NCBI RefSeq assembly: GCF_019969725.1
Contig: NZ_JAHXYW010000012.1
Location: forward strand, 124,001-188,000
Source: Neobacillus bataviensis
GTDB taxonomy: Bacteria; Bacillota; Bacilli; Bacillales_B; DSM-18226
Length of the DNA stretch: 64,000 nt
Reading direction: 5' to 3'
Below the pieces are notes generated by a model that saw only the letters and a program-made list of their open reading frames with translations, was not told the origin of the DNA and searched no databases. This document shows positions 1 to 7,607 of the stretch, in pieces; positions within the stretch are counted from its first letter, which is position 1; each line of letters opens with the position of its first letter. Both the position numbers and the translations under genes were made by a program.

Positions 1-135
1 GCGGTGTAAGTAACCGATGACAGGCTTTGCTTCCGTAATGATTTCGCCATCAATTTTAACTACAAGCCGGAATACTCCATGCGTACTCGGGTGCTGTGGA
101 CCGACGTTTAAAAGCATTTCTTCTGTTCTGATCAC
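1..135 (-). CDS. nuoD: NADH-quinone oxidoreductase subunit D, N-terminus only
   Basis: The first 45 codons are visible and the gene runs off the left edge. The translation begins with a GTG start and contains [18 protein letters not shown], the hallmark N-terminus of the 49 kDa complex I subunit, which helps form the quinone site with NuoB. The GTG at 135 is preceded by GGAGGTG, and this ribosome site overlaps the end of nuoC. The start therefore lies 4 bp beyond the nuoC stop, as expected for translationally coupled operon genes. An internal ATG at codon 7 has no comparable ribosome site. Confidence 0.93.
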   Translation of the reverse strand, partial: MIRTEEMLLNVGPQHPSTHGVFRLVVKIDGEIITEAKPVIGYLHR

Positions 136-138
136 CCG

Positions 139-1425
139 CTACACCTCCACATCATACGGTTCATAATCTTTACGCAGTGGATGGCCAACCCATTCTTCTC
201 CAAGCAAAATCCGATGCAAATCCGGGTGTCCGGTAAACTTAATTCCTAATAAGTCATATGCCTCGCATTCAGGCCAGTTGGCGCCTGCCCAAATCGGCTG
301 CAAGGATTCAATTGTTGGTTCATCACGGTCTATTTTCACTTTTAACGCCACCGATTGGCGATTTTTGTATGAGAATAAGTGAACATATACTTCCATATGC
401 GTCACAAAATCCGTTCCGTGCAGCTCAGAGAGATAATCAAATGCGAGTAGCTCATTATACTTTAAAAATTGAGCCAGCTTAAAATATGTATCACGCTTTG
501 CCACAAGGGTCGGAACATCTTTGGATAGTTTATTAATATAAGAATCTTCTAAAACATCTGCACCCAGATTTTCAGCAATTACCTTCACATATTTATCTAG
601 ATATGGCTGATTGGCTGACGGTGCTGCGGCTTCTGATGCGGCTGGCGCTGTATCGCCCGCTTTACCTGCCGCTGCTGCCTTTGCTTTGGCTGCTGCCGCT
701 GCTTTGGCCTTCGCTACTGCTGCTGCCTTTGCTTTCGCTTTTTCATCATCAGTTGCGTCCGCTCCTGTATCGCCACCCGATACGGCTGCTTTCGCCTTTG
801 CCGCCTGTGATGCCTCGCCTCCGGCTAGCTCCATGGCTTTTCGTTTTGCTGCTGCTGCCGCTTTGGCTTTCGCTACGGCTGCAGCTTTTTTCTTTGCTAA
901 GTCGTCGTCGCCTGCATCGGCCGCGGTTTCTGCTGCTGGTGCAACTGGCGCCGCAGGGGCTTCTCCGCCTGCCTGTTCCATCGCTTTCCGTTTCGCCGCT
1001 GCCGCTGCTTTAGCTTTCGCTACGGCTTCTGCTTTTCTTCTAGCAAGATCATCAGCGTCGTTCGATGAGGCCTGCGGTGCGGCCGTCTCTTCTGCCGGAG
1101 CTTGTGCTTCTTTAACCGGTGCAGCTGGCTCATCCACAATGCCTTCTCGTTTCTTCTTCGCTAGTGCAGCCGCCTTTGCCTTCGCTGCTGCCGCTGCTTT
1201 TTTCTTCGCTAAATCATCGGCATCCCCGCCAGATGAAGCGTTTCCTGCCGCTTGAACCGGTTCAGCTGCCCTCGGTGACTCTTCGGCTGGTGGCTTTGGT
1301 GCTTCGGCTGCTGGTTTCGGCGCCGCTTCGCCAGCCGCCTTCGCCTGACGCTTTGCCAGTGCCGCGGCCTTCGCTTTCTCAGCTGCCTCTTTCTTTAATT
1401 GCTCGAGATCCTTATCCCCGCTCAT
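139..1425 (-). CDS. nuoC: NADH-quinone oxidoreductase subunit C with long Ala/Lys repeat extension
   Basis: 428 residues. The C-terminal 160 or so residues (about 270-428) are the 30 kDa complex I subunit, with the signature YDLLGIKFTGHPDLHRIL followed by PLRKDY. Residues 1-270 are low-complexity and contain about five degenerate copies of a 35-45 residue unit: an acidic DDLAKKK-type start, an Ala/Lys helix (AAAVAKAKAAAAAKRKA), then a Pro/Glu/Ala linker. A normal NuoC is about 150-220 residues. Ala-rich extensions are known on NuoC in some Bacillaceae, but this one is longer than the enzyme domain. The ATG has AAGGTG located inside the end of nuoB. The extension creates long false ORFs on the plus strand. 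Its role is unknown; a charged helical stalk is one inference. Confidence 0.95.
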   Translation of the reverse strand: MSGDKDLEQLKKEAAEKAKAAALAKRQAKAAGEAAPKPAAEAPKPPAEESPRAAEPVQAAGNASSGGDADDLAKKKAAAAAKAKAAALAKKKREGIVDEPAAPVKEAQAPAEETAAPQASSNDADDLARRKAEAVAKAKAAAAAKRKAMEQAGGEAPAAPVAPAAETAADAGDDDLAKKKAAAVAKAKAAAAAKRKAMELAGGEASQAAKAKAAVSGGDTGADATDDEKAKAKAAAVAKAKAAAAAKAKAAAAGKAGDTAPAASEAAAPSANQPYLDKYVKVIAENLGADVLEDSYINKLSKDVPTLVAKRDTYFKLAQFLKYNELLAFDYLSELHGTDFVTHMEVYVHLFSYKNRQSVALKVKIDRDEPTIESLQPIWAGANWPECEAYDLLGIKFTGHPDLHRILLGEEWVGHPLRKDYEPYDVEV

Positions 1426-1428
1426 CGG

Positions 1429-1938
1429 TTAGATCACCTTCTTCCCAGTCTTCGCCTCATAGCGAATCTTTTCCTTTAACTTATTAATTCCATAAATTAA
1501 TGCCGCTGGGTTCGGCGGGCAGCCTGGAATATACACATCAACAGGGACGATTTGGTCGACTCCCTTAACAACGGAATACGACTTGATATACGGTCCGCCT
1601 GCAGTTGCACATGACCCCATCGCAATAACCCACTTTGGCTCCGGCATCTGATCATATAAACGCTTTACGATCGGCGCCATTTTTTTCGTCACCGTACCAG
1701 ACACAATCATGCAATCCGACTGTCTCGGCGACGTACGGAAAAAGGAACCAAAACGGTCCAAGTCATAATTCGCGCCGCCCACGCCCATCATCTCAATCGC
1801 ACAACAAGCCAGACCAAATGTCATTGGCCACAAAGAATTACTTCGAGCCCATGCCTTAATTTGCTCCAGCGTTGCGAAAAATACATTTCGTTCTAACTCT
1901 TTCATTTCCTCTGGTGAAAGGTCCAATTTTAAATCCAT
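1429..1938 (-). CDS. nuoB: NADH-quinone oxidoreductase subunit B
   Basis: 169 residues from the ATG at 1938. NuoB carries the terminal 4Fe-4S cluster N2 of complex I and passes electrons to quinone. The cluster ligands are visible: the CC pair in [10 protein letters not shown] (about residues 45-46), the Cys in GSCATAGG and the Cys in PGCPPNP. The ATG at 1938 has AGAAGGTG eight bases upstream, so it is preferred over an upstream in-frame ATG at 1959 that sits inside nuoA. The start overlaps the nuoA end by 10 bp, which implies coupling. Confidence 0.97.
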   Translation of the reverse strand: MDLKLDLSPEEMKELERNVFFATLEQIKAWARSNSLWPMTFGLACCAIEMMGVGGANYDLDRFGSFFRTSPRQSDCMIVSGTVTKKMAPIVKRLYDQMPEPKWVIAMGSCATAGGPYIKSYSVVKGVDQIVPVDVYIPGCPPNPAALIYGINKLKEKIRYEAKTGKKVI

Positions 1939-2303
1939 TTTAGCACCTTCTTTTTCCATGCATAGATTAAGCCAATTACCAGCATAACCACGAAAATTAA
2001 CATTTCGACTAATGCAAATAGTCCTAACTTATCATAGGCCACCGCCCATGGATATAAAAACACCGTCTCCACATCAAAAATAACAAACATTAGGGCAAAA
2101 ATATAATAGCGGACATTGAACTGTACACGGGAATCGTGAAATGGCTCAATACCGCTCTCATATGTGGTATACTTCGCATCATCTGGTTTATGCGGACGCA
2201 GAAGCTTACCTAAATATAACGCCACCACTGGCAGCAACACCCCAAGACATAGGAACACAAAAACTATCAGATAATTATTCTGATATACATTCAAAAGTTC
2301 CAT
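1929..2303 (-). CDS. nuoA: NADH-quinone oxidoreductase subunit A
   Basis: 124 residues. Small membrane subunit of complex I at the junction of the membrane and peripheral arms. Three hydrophobic segments are visible, separated by the conserved loop [20 protein letters not shown]. The ATG at 2303 has GGAGGGG at good spacing; an in-frame TTG five codons upstream lacks a ribosome site. It is the first gene of the nuo operon and has its own promoter upstream. Confidence 0.96.
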   Translation of the reverse strand: MELLNVYQNNYLIVFVFLCLGVLLPVVALYLGKLLRPHKPDDAKYTTYESGIEPFHDSRVQFNVRYYIFALMFVIFDVETVFLYPWAVAYDKLGLFALVEMLIFVVMLVIGLIYAWKKKVLKWI

Positions 2304-2359
2304 GTCTATCCCCTCCAATGTTGAAAATTTTCATACTTATGAATATTGTAACCGAATTC

Positions 2360-2388
2360 ATTATAGCATTGTTACAAACCCCTGTCGA
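2360..2388 (-). promoter_or_regulatory. Probable sigma-A promoter of the nuo operon
   Basis: On the minus strand TCGACA, 17 bp, TATAAT, with TG one base before the -10 box (extended -10). It lies about 57 bp upstream of the nuoA start codon with no gene in between. Confidence 0.75.
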
Positions 2389-2773
2389 CAAGCCTTATTT
2401 ATAAAAATTGGAAGTCTGCCGCCGCAGAAATTGCCCATTTTTAGGCCATGAGAACAAGCCTTCAAAAAAGCAGTAAATTGGGCAATTTATACTAGTTGCT
2501 TATTCAGCAGAAACATACTTGAATTCGACAACAACACCTATTAAACACCAAAATAAGATTTTAAACAGTGAGATTTGTCATTAATTGTTCACCTTTTTTC
2601 TACATTTTTAGAACAATCTCCACTCGGCCAACCCTTCCCCTACAATCCTATTCAAAAATCAGCATTTCATGAACAAAAAAATGCCAGGCTAAACGCCTGG
2701 CCCGCTCCCTTATAAATAATTAATTCCGATTAAATATATCCAGTTTCTTTTCCGTCATTTCCTCAATCGGTTA
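2389..2773. other. Intergenic region between nuo and the aminotransferase, with a spaced inverted repeat
   Basis: No convincing gene is seen in this stretch. It holds a perfect 10 bp inverted repeat, AAATTGCCCA at 2428-2437 and TGGGCAATTT at 2479-2488, 40-100 bp upstream of the nuo promoter. That position would suit a regulator site, but this is speculative. The aminotransferase terminator lies at the right end. Confidence 0.4.
2674..2701 (-). terminator. Terminator of the aminotransferase gene
   Basis: The stem GCCAGGC/GCCTGGC with a 5-base loop (2683-2701) is followed on the minus strand by a T-rich run. It lies about 75 bp past the aminotransferase stop. Confidence 0.8.
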
Positions 2774-4108
2774 TTATACACCTTCGGCCTGCTTAATGGT
2801 GTTTTCCACTGCCGATAAGGTCTCTGATAAAATCTTCATCATTTGTACGATTTCTTCTTGATTAATAATTAATGGCGGGGCAAATACAATCGTGTCCTGG
2901 CCATCAAATACGACGGCACGGACTACCACTCCCCTTTTAGCCGCTTCCGAAACAATCAGTGGAGCGAGTGGAGTGGCGAAACGCTCGTTTGTCTGCCGAT
3001 CTTTCACAATTTCAATCGCCCCCATAAGACCCAAGGCCCTAACTTCACCAATCATGCTATGTTTGCTTTGAAGCTGCCTAAATCCGGCCAGCATTTCCGC
3101 TCCCATTTGCTTCGCATTTTCAATCAAATTTTCACGTTCGATGATTTCAAGATTTTTCAAAGCCACACTGCAAGCCATCGCATGGCCGCTGTACGTATAC
3201 CCATGCAATAATGTGCCTGTAGAGAGCTCTTTAAAATCCTGGTGCATTTTTTCCGAAATCATCACACCGCCAAGCTGGGCATAGCCACTTGTTACGCCTT
3301 TTGCAAAGCACATCATATCTGGCACAACTCCATAATGCTCGATTCCAAAATAGGTGCCTGTCCGTCCAAATCCAGTTATAACTTCATCGGTAATCCATAA
3401 TATCCCGTATTGGTCGCAAATCTCCCGGATCTCTTTAAAATAGTGTTCAGGTGCGATATGAACGCCGCCGGCACCCTGAACAGGTTCAGCGACAAAAGCG
3501 GCAATTGTGTCAGCGCCTTCTATTTCGATTAACTCGCGTAATGCGGACGTTGAAAAATGATCCACATAATAAAAGTCAGGAGCTAATGAGTTCGTAAAAT
3601 CCCGGAACGGCTTTAAACCTGTTGCGCTCGTTGCCCCCATCGCCACCCCATGGTAGGACTTCGTTCTCGTGATGATTTTCTTCTTTTCCGGCTGCCCTTT
3701 TAATATCCAATAATGCCGGGCAAGCTTATATGCGGTATCATTCGATTCCGAACCTCCTGAAGTAAAAAACGTTGCCGTTAAATTGCCCGGTGCGATTTCT
3801 GCCAATTTCGCCGCCAAGCGGATGGCCGGTTCATTGCTGTAGGTCGAAAAACAAGAGTTAAACGCTAATTTGGACATCTGTTCCATCGCTGTTTTTCCGA
3901 TTTCCTCCCGGCCATGCCCAATGTTCACATTCCACAAAGAAGACATGCCATCTATAACCCTATTTCCTTTAATATCTTCTAAAAATACCCCTTCACCCTT
4001 TGTAAAAATAAAGCCGGGGCCATCAGTCTGTTGCTGCTGGATTGGTGAAGTCGGATGTAAAAAATGCTTTTTATCTAATTCTTCTAATTCACGTACGTAG
4101 TTTTCCAT
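2774..4108 (-). CDS. Class III PLP-dependent omega-aminotransferase
   Basis: 444 residues, full length for the class III (ornithine/GABA/omega-amino acid) aminotransferase fold. Visible marks are the SSLWNVNIGHGR N-terminal motif typical of omega-amino acid:pyruvate enzymes, TSGGSESNDTAYKLAR (phosphate binding), ITDEVITGFGRTG (PLP ring Asp) and CFAKGVTSGY, whose Lys should form the Schiff base. The substrate cannot be read from sequence; beta-alanine, GABA, taurine or a similar terminal amine are candidates. It is transcribed alone, divergently from a sigma-54 activator, from a sigma-54-type promoter at 4150-4165. Related sigma-54-controlled aminotransferase loci (GABA use) are known in the B. 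cereus group, so catabolic nitrogen use is likely. Confidence 0.9.
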   Translation of the reverse strand: MENYVRELEELDKKHFLHPTSPIQQQQTDGPGFIFTKGEGVFLEDIKGNRVIDGMSSLWNVNIGHGREEIGKTAMEQMSKLAFNSCFSTYSNEPAIRLAAKLAEIAPGNLTATFFTSGGSESNDTAYKLARHYWILKGQPEKKKIITRTKSYHGVAMGATSATGLKPFRDFTNSLAPDFYYVDHFSTSALRELIEIEGADTIAAFVAEPVQGAGGVHIAPEHYFKEIREICDQYGILWITDEVITGFGRTGTYFGIEHYGVVPDMMCFAKGVTSGYAQLGGVMISEKMHQDFKELSTGTLLHGYTYSGHAMACSVALKNLEIIERENLIENAKQMGAEMLAGFRQLQSKHSMIGEVRALGLMGAIEIVKDRQTNERFATPLAPLIVSEAAKRGVVVRAVVFDGQDTIVFAPPLIINQEEIVQMMKILSETLSAVENTIKQAEGV

Positions 4109-4149
4109 CTGAATAACTCCCTTTTTAAAAATTGATTTACCTTTATTAA

Positions 4150-4165
4150 TGCAAAAAGCATGCCA
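4150..4165 (-). promoter_or_regulatory. Sigma-54 (-24/-12) promoter of the aminotransferase
   Basis: The minus strand reads TGGCAT, 5 bp, TTGCA, against the consensus TGGCAC-N5-TTGC. It lies about 42 bp upstream of the aminotransferase start and faces away from a sigma-54 activator gene, so position and context agree with the motif. Confidence 0.85.
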
Positions 4166-4202
4166 ACTTTTTCAGCCTGAAAAATCGCTAGTTTAAGGAG
4201 CG

Positions 4203-4222
4203 TTGATTTAATTTTTAATCAT
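4203..4222. promoter_or_regulatory. Candidate activator site 1 (UAS)
   Basis: TTGATT, 8 bp, AATCAT. The architecture matches a second site at 4254-4273. Its centre is about 75 bp upstream of the expected sigma-54 start point, within the usual enhancer range. Confidence 0.55.
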
Positions 4223-4253
4223 TATTAATTTAATTATTGATTAATTGTCCGAT

Positions 4254-4273
4254 TTGATTGAAAATTTAATCAA
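4254..4273. promoter_or_regulatory. Candidate activator site 2 (UAS)
   Basis: TTGATT, 8 bp, AATCAA, a better palindrome than site 1. It starts 51 bp from site 1 (about five helical turns, so same DNA face) and lies about 125 bp upstream of the expected aminotransferase start point. It directly abuts the ribosome site of the activator gene, so it could also autoregulate that gene. Confidence 0.55.
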
Positions 4274-4287
4274 AAGGGGGTTTATGT

Positions 4288-5682
4288 ATGAACGATGAAG
4301 TTAAACTCGAACTCAATAAAATCATTGAAACCTCAAACAATAACATTACAGTCACCGATGAGAATGGCATCATCTTGCGCTCCAATCCGGAACATTGGGT
4401 CATGTATGGGTTAGAACCCGGATCCTATATCGGAAGGTCTGTCTATGAATTAGAAAAAGAAGGAATTCTCTCTCCTTCGATTAATGCCCTTGTCTTAAAA
4501 GAGAAAAAAATTATCCGGATTATGCAGCATACCCAGTCAGGAAAAGTCGTCATGTCGACTGGTTATCCTGTTTTTAATCAGGAAGGACGTTTAATCAGAG
4601 TGATCAGCTACAGCCAGGACCAAACAGAGATTGTGAAATTGCAGGAGCAATACAGCCAGCTGCAATCAAAGGTGGCCGGATTCCAAACTGAAGTAGAGGA
4701 GCTGCGCGAAAAAGACGCCAGCGATCGGCCGCTTTTATTCAGAAGCACGAGCATGCAGCAAATCTTTAAGACCCTGCAGCGAGTGGCTCCAACTGATGCG
4801 GCGATTTTATTTTTAGGGGAATCGGGTGTTGGAAAAAGTACATTGGCCCGATTTATACATGATCAAAGCGAGCGGCAAAAAGAACCTTTCATTGAAGTAA
4901 ACTGCGGCACGATTCCTGAAGCGTTATTTGAATCGGAAATGTTCGGCTATGAGCCAGGTTCCTTTACAGGCGCACAAAAATCAGGAAAACAAGGCTTGAT
5001 TGAGCAAGCAGACCAGGGAACGATTTTTTTAGATGAAATTGGCGAGCTACCATTAAACATGCAGGTAAAATTGCTAAAGGTTCTCCAAGAAAGAAAGTTC
5101 CTGCGAATCGGAGGAAAAAAAGAGCGCCAAGTTAATTTCCGCCTGATCACGGCTACGAACCAAAACCTGAAGCAGATGGTCGACGAGGGGAAATTCCGCT
5201 TGGACCTTTACTACCGCTTAAATGTCATTCCTATTCACATCCCTTCTTTAAAGGAAAGAAAAGATGACATCACGATTTTACTAAAGCATTACCTGGAATT
5301 ACTGAATGCAAAATACAACGAGTCTAAAAAATTGCACACATCCACGTATGACTTATTAATTGATTATGAGTGGCCGGGCAATGTCCGTGAAATGGAGAAT
5401 TTGCTGGAACGGCTGATCCTGACGATTGAAGATGATATGATTTTGCCTGAACATCTTCCTTTTGACTTTAAGAAAAATATGAAGGATCCCACATGGGTCC
5501 TTGCGAAGGATCGTATCGAAAAAAGGAATTTAAAAGAAGTGCTGGAGGAAGTAGAAATCGAGTTATTAGCAAAAGCGTACAGAGAGTGCAAAACCACCTA
5601 CGAAATGGCGGAATATTTAGGCCTCAGCCAGCCTACTATTATTTATAAATTAAAAAAGTTTAAGGATCAGCTTTCTATATAA
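4288..5682 (+). CDS. Sigma-54-dependent transcriptional activator (PAS-AAA+-HTH)
   Basis: 464 residues. PAS sensor at about 10-112, a short coiled coil at about 115-142, an AAA+ domain at about 147-375 with Walker A GESGVGKS (177-184), the sigma-54 contact loop as GSFTGA (224-229; Ser replaces the usual Ala) and Walker B TIFLDEIGEL. The C-terminus is a TyrR/Fis-type helix-turn-helix around AEYLGLSQPTIIYKLKKF. AAAGGGGG precedes the ATG. The gene is divergent from the aminotransferase and very probably activates it through the two TTGATT-N8-AATCA sites. The PAS ligand is unknown. Confidence 0.93.
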   Translation: MNDEVKLELNKIIETSNNNITVTDENGIILRSNPEHWVMYGLEPGSYIGRSVYELEKEGILSPSINALVLKEKKIIRIMQHTQSGKVVMSTGYPVFNQEGRLIRVISYSQDQTEIVKLQEQYSQLQSKVAGFQTEVEELREKDASDRPLLFRSTSMQQIFKTLQRVAPTDAAILFLGESGVGKSTLARFIHDQSERQKEPFIEVNCGTIPEALFESEMFGYEPGSFTGAQKSGKQGLIEQADQGTIFLDEIGELPLNMQVKLLKVLQERKFLRIGGKKERQVNFRLITATNQNLKQMVDEGKFRLDLYYRLNVIPIHIPSLKERKDDITILLKHYLELLNAKYNESKKLHTSTYDLLIDYEWPGNVREMENLLERLILTIEDDMILPEHLPFDFKKNMKDPTWVLAKDRIEKRNLKEVLEEVEIELLAKAYRECKTTYEMAEYLGLSQPTIIYKLKKFKDQLSI

Positions 5683-5688
5683 TTTAAA

Positions 5689-5720
5689 AAGCCGAGAAGG
5701 ATCTCGGCTTTTATTATTTT
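5689..5720 (+). terminator. Terminator of the sigma-54 activator
   Basis: The stem AAGCCGAGA/TCTCGGCTT with a 4-base loop is followed by TTATTATTTT, immediately after the stop codon. Confidence 0.88.
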
Positions 5721-5745
5721 AAAATATCAAAGCGCTTTCATATGA

Positions 5746-6474
5746 TTATTGCTTCAAGATAAATTTATAGCTGTCCCCTAATATATACTGTTTTCCTCTA
5801 TGGACAGGCTGGCCGTTCTCATCTGTGACCGTTGTATCCATGAAAAAGAGGGGTTCGCCGCTTGCGATATTGAGCAGCTCCATTTCTTCATCGCCTGCCC
5901 TGACAATCTCCAAGGAAAGTTCGCTTGAACCGGCTGGTTTTACGCCCAGTTTTTCTTCCAATATCTTATAGATGGAGCCATCTAAATTTTCATTTAATAA
6001 AGAGTGATATTCTTTATAGGAAAAATAGTTGTTTTCAATCATGATTGGCGAATCGCCGGCATATCGGACTCTCTGGATAAATAACAGTGCATCTCCATCC
6101 TCAAGCTGGAGCATTGTTTGATCCTTTGAGGTTGGCTGGATAATTTCTTTTTTAATGACTTTGCTGCTCGCTTTTAATCCGTTCGCTTTACAAGCATCAC
6201 TAAAGCTTAAAAAATGGACAATCTTTCTTTCAATTTTCCTTTTGTTTACGAATGTCCCTTTACCCTGCCTTTTTACAAGGTAGCCCTCTTCCACCAATTC
6301 GACAATGGCTTTTCTTACCGTAATCCTGCTAATTTTATATTCTTCGCTCAACTCTAATTCTGTTGGTATTTTATCACCAAACTTTAAATCTCCATTTACA
6401 ATCGAACTGCGGATAGACTCCTTTAATTGAATATACAATGGAATTTGATCATCCTGTTTTAACATTTGTTTCAC
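5746..6474 (-). CDS. frlR: GntR/HutC-family regulator, probable FrlR
   Basis: 242 residues. N-terminal winged helix (about 10-75), with a motif of the type KISRITVRKAIVELVEEGYL followed by RQGKGTFV, and a C-terminal UTRA ligand-binding domain (about 95-240). This is the HutC/FrlR architecture, where a sugar-phosphate type effector releases DNA. It follows the epimerase gene on the same strand but also has its own promoter. The surrounding frl-like locus contains four matching 20 bp sites, three of them overlapping promoters, which I infer to be its operators. The name FrlR rests on context and domain family. Confidence 0.82.
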   Translation of the reverse strand: MKQMLKQDDQIPLYIQLKESIRSSIVNGDLKFGDKIPTELELSEEYKISRITVRKAIVELVEEGYLVKRQGKGTFVNKRKIERKIVHFLSFSDACKANGLKASSKVIKKEIIQPTSKDQTMLQLEDGDALLFIQRVRYAGDSPIMIENNYFSYKEYHSLLNENLDGSIYKILEEKLGVKPAGSSELSLEIVRAGDEEMELLNIASGEPLFFMDTTVTDENGQPVHRGKQYILGDSYKFILKQ

Positions 6475-6530
6475 CTGCCTTCTATTAAAAATGTTTAGTT
6501 GGGATTTTCGGCATTTCCTTGATACTACTA

Positions 6531-6559
6531 AGTATATATAATTTCATTTACGCTATCAA
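6531..6559 (-). promoter_or_regulatory. Promoter of the GntR regulator
   Basis: On the minus strand TTGATA, 17 bp, TATACT, 57 bp upstream of the regulator start codon. No copy of the shared operator is seen here. Confidence 0.65.
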
Positions 6560-6568
6560 TTTTGTTTT

Positions 6569-7405
6569 TTATCCTTCTATTATGCTAGATAGGACCTCCA
6601 ACGATTTTTCAATGGCAGCATCGGGGTTTTGAACGTATTGGTAGGATGTATATTCTAAAGTCAGAAACCCTTTATAGCCAATTTGGCTCAATTGATCGAT
6701 GTATTTCTGTAATGGCAGCACACCATCCCCCCAGGCAAGGTGGCCCTCCGGTTTCCCATCGATGAAATGAATATGAACTAGGTCCTGATTTAATAGGTTA
6801 TGATAATCAAGAAAATCCTCTTTTGTCAGCGCCATTGGAATCGTATCAATCATCCCTTTTAGATTAGGGCTATTGACTTCATCTAACATCGCTTTTAAGG
6901 ACTTCGCATCGTTAACCAAATTGGACTCCATTCTCGTTAATGGTTCAAACGCAAGGGTTAAATCCAGCTCTGCCGCTATACCTGCTAATTTTTCCAATGA
7001 ATCTCTCGTTCTTTTCCAGGCTTCCTGTCTATCTTCATTTTCATAGCCCCATCCAGGGGTAACTAACAGCATCGGTGCCTCTAATTCTTTTGCCGCTTCT
7101 GCTGATTTGATAAAGTATTGAATACTATTTTCACGTATCCTTTTCTCTTTTGCGGCAAGATTAATAGGGTAAACACACTGTTCTGGTGTAAAGCAGACCA
7201 CCGATAAGTCTCTTCTATCAATTTCTTTTTTTACATTTCGAATATCCTGGATGCTCATTTCTTCTACATAAAAATGAGGAGAAGCCCCCCATAGTTCAAT
7301 ATTTTTAAATTCATAGCGAACCATTGCATCTAAAAAATATTCCAATGGATAGTGCTTATAATGGAAGTTCATCCCTGTAATCTGATCCCGAGTGATCTTT
7401 ACCAC
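6569..7405 (-). CDS. Sugar phosphate isomerase/epimerase family protein (FrlC-like)
   Basis: 278 residues from the GTG at 7405. TIM-barrel AP endonuclease-2 fold. Metal-ligand type positions are visible: Glu in FEPLTRMESN, Asp in MIDTIP, the His of HIHFIDGKPEGH and Glu in LTLEYTS. The FEPLTxxESN motif and overall layout resemble E. coli FrlC, which converts psicoselysine to fructoselysine. That is a homology-based inference; the substrate here is unproven. The GTG has AAGGGGAGGG eight bases upstream, whereas a TTG eight codons earlier lies within that ribosome site. It is divergent from the deglycase gene across a 200 bp region with two operator-like sites, and is followed by frlR. Confidence 0.82.
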   Translation of the reverse strand: MVKITRDQITGMNFHYKHYPLEYFLDAMVRYEFKNIELWGASPHFYVEEMSIQDIRNVKKEIDRRDLSVVCFTPEQCVYPINLAAKEKRIRENSIQYFIKSAEAAKELEAPMLLVTPGWGYENEDRQEAWKRTRDSLEKLAGIAAELDLTLAFEPLTRMESNLVNDAKSLKAMLDEVNSPNLKGMIDTIPMALTKEDFLDYHNLLNQDLVHIHFIDGKPEGHLAWGDGVLPLQKYIDQLSQIGYKGFLTLEYTSYQYVQNPDAAIEKSLEVLSSIIEG

Positions 7406-7444
7406 GCTTCTTACCCTCCCCTTTTGCAAAAATATTCAAAATAA

Positions 7445-7473
7445 ATATAACATTATATTATGTTATAAGTCAA
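7445..7473 (-). promoter_or_regulatory. Promoter of the frlC-like gene with overlapping operator A
   Basis: On the minus strand TTGACT, 17 bp, TTATAT. The palindrome ATAACAT-N6-ATGTTAT at 7447-7466 covers the spacer and -10 region. It matches the half-sites of three other locus sites and is the most symmetric of them. Confidence 0.72.
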
Positions 7474-7521
7474 TTTAATATAAATTTTCATCTTGCTAAT
7501 AAATTTAATGTTCAAAAAAGA

Positions 7522-7568
7522 TTGACAATTATTCTGCTGGTAGTTAATATAATGTTATATAATGTATT
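7522..7568 (+). promoter_or_regulatory. Promoter of the first deglycase gene with overlapping operator B
   Basis: TTGACA at 7522, 17 bp, TAATAT at 7545-7550. Operator B (7549-7568) reads ATAATGT-N6-ATGTATT. On the minus strand it is AATACAT-N6-ACATTAT, aligned with sites A, C and D. A bound repressor would sit over the -10 and start point. Confidence 0.7.
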
Positions 7569-7607
7569 ATTATATTTCAAACCAAAGATTCTAAGGAGGA
7601 AAAATGA

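Noticed and set aside
611..1255. Long plus-strand ORF rich in Ala/Phe opposite nuoC
   Set aside because: It is a frame shadow of the GC-rich Ala/Lys repeats of nuoC; no ribosome site or family resemblance.
5727..5740. cre-like TCAAAGCGCTTTCA (13 of 14)
   Set aside because: Good match, but it lies between the ends of two convergent genes, with no promoter it could control; noted only as an orphan.
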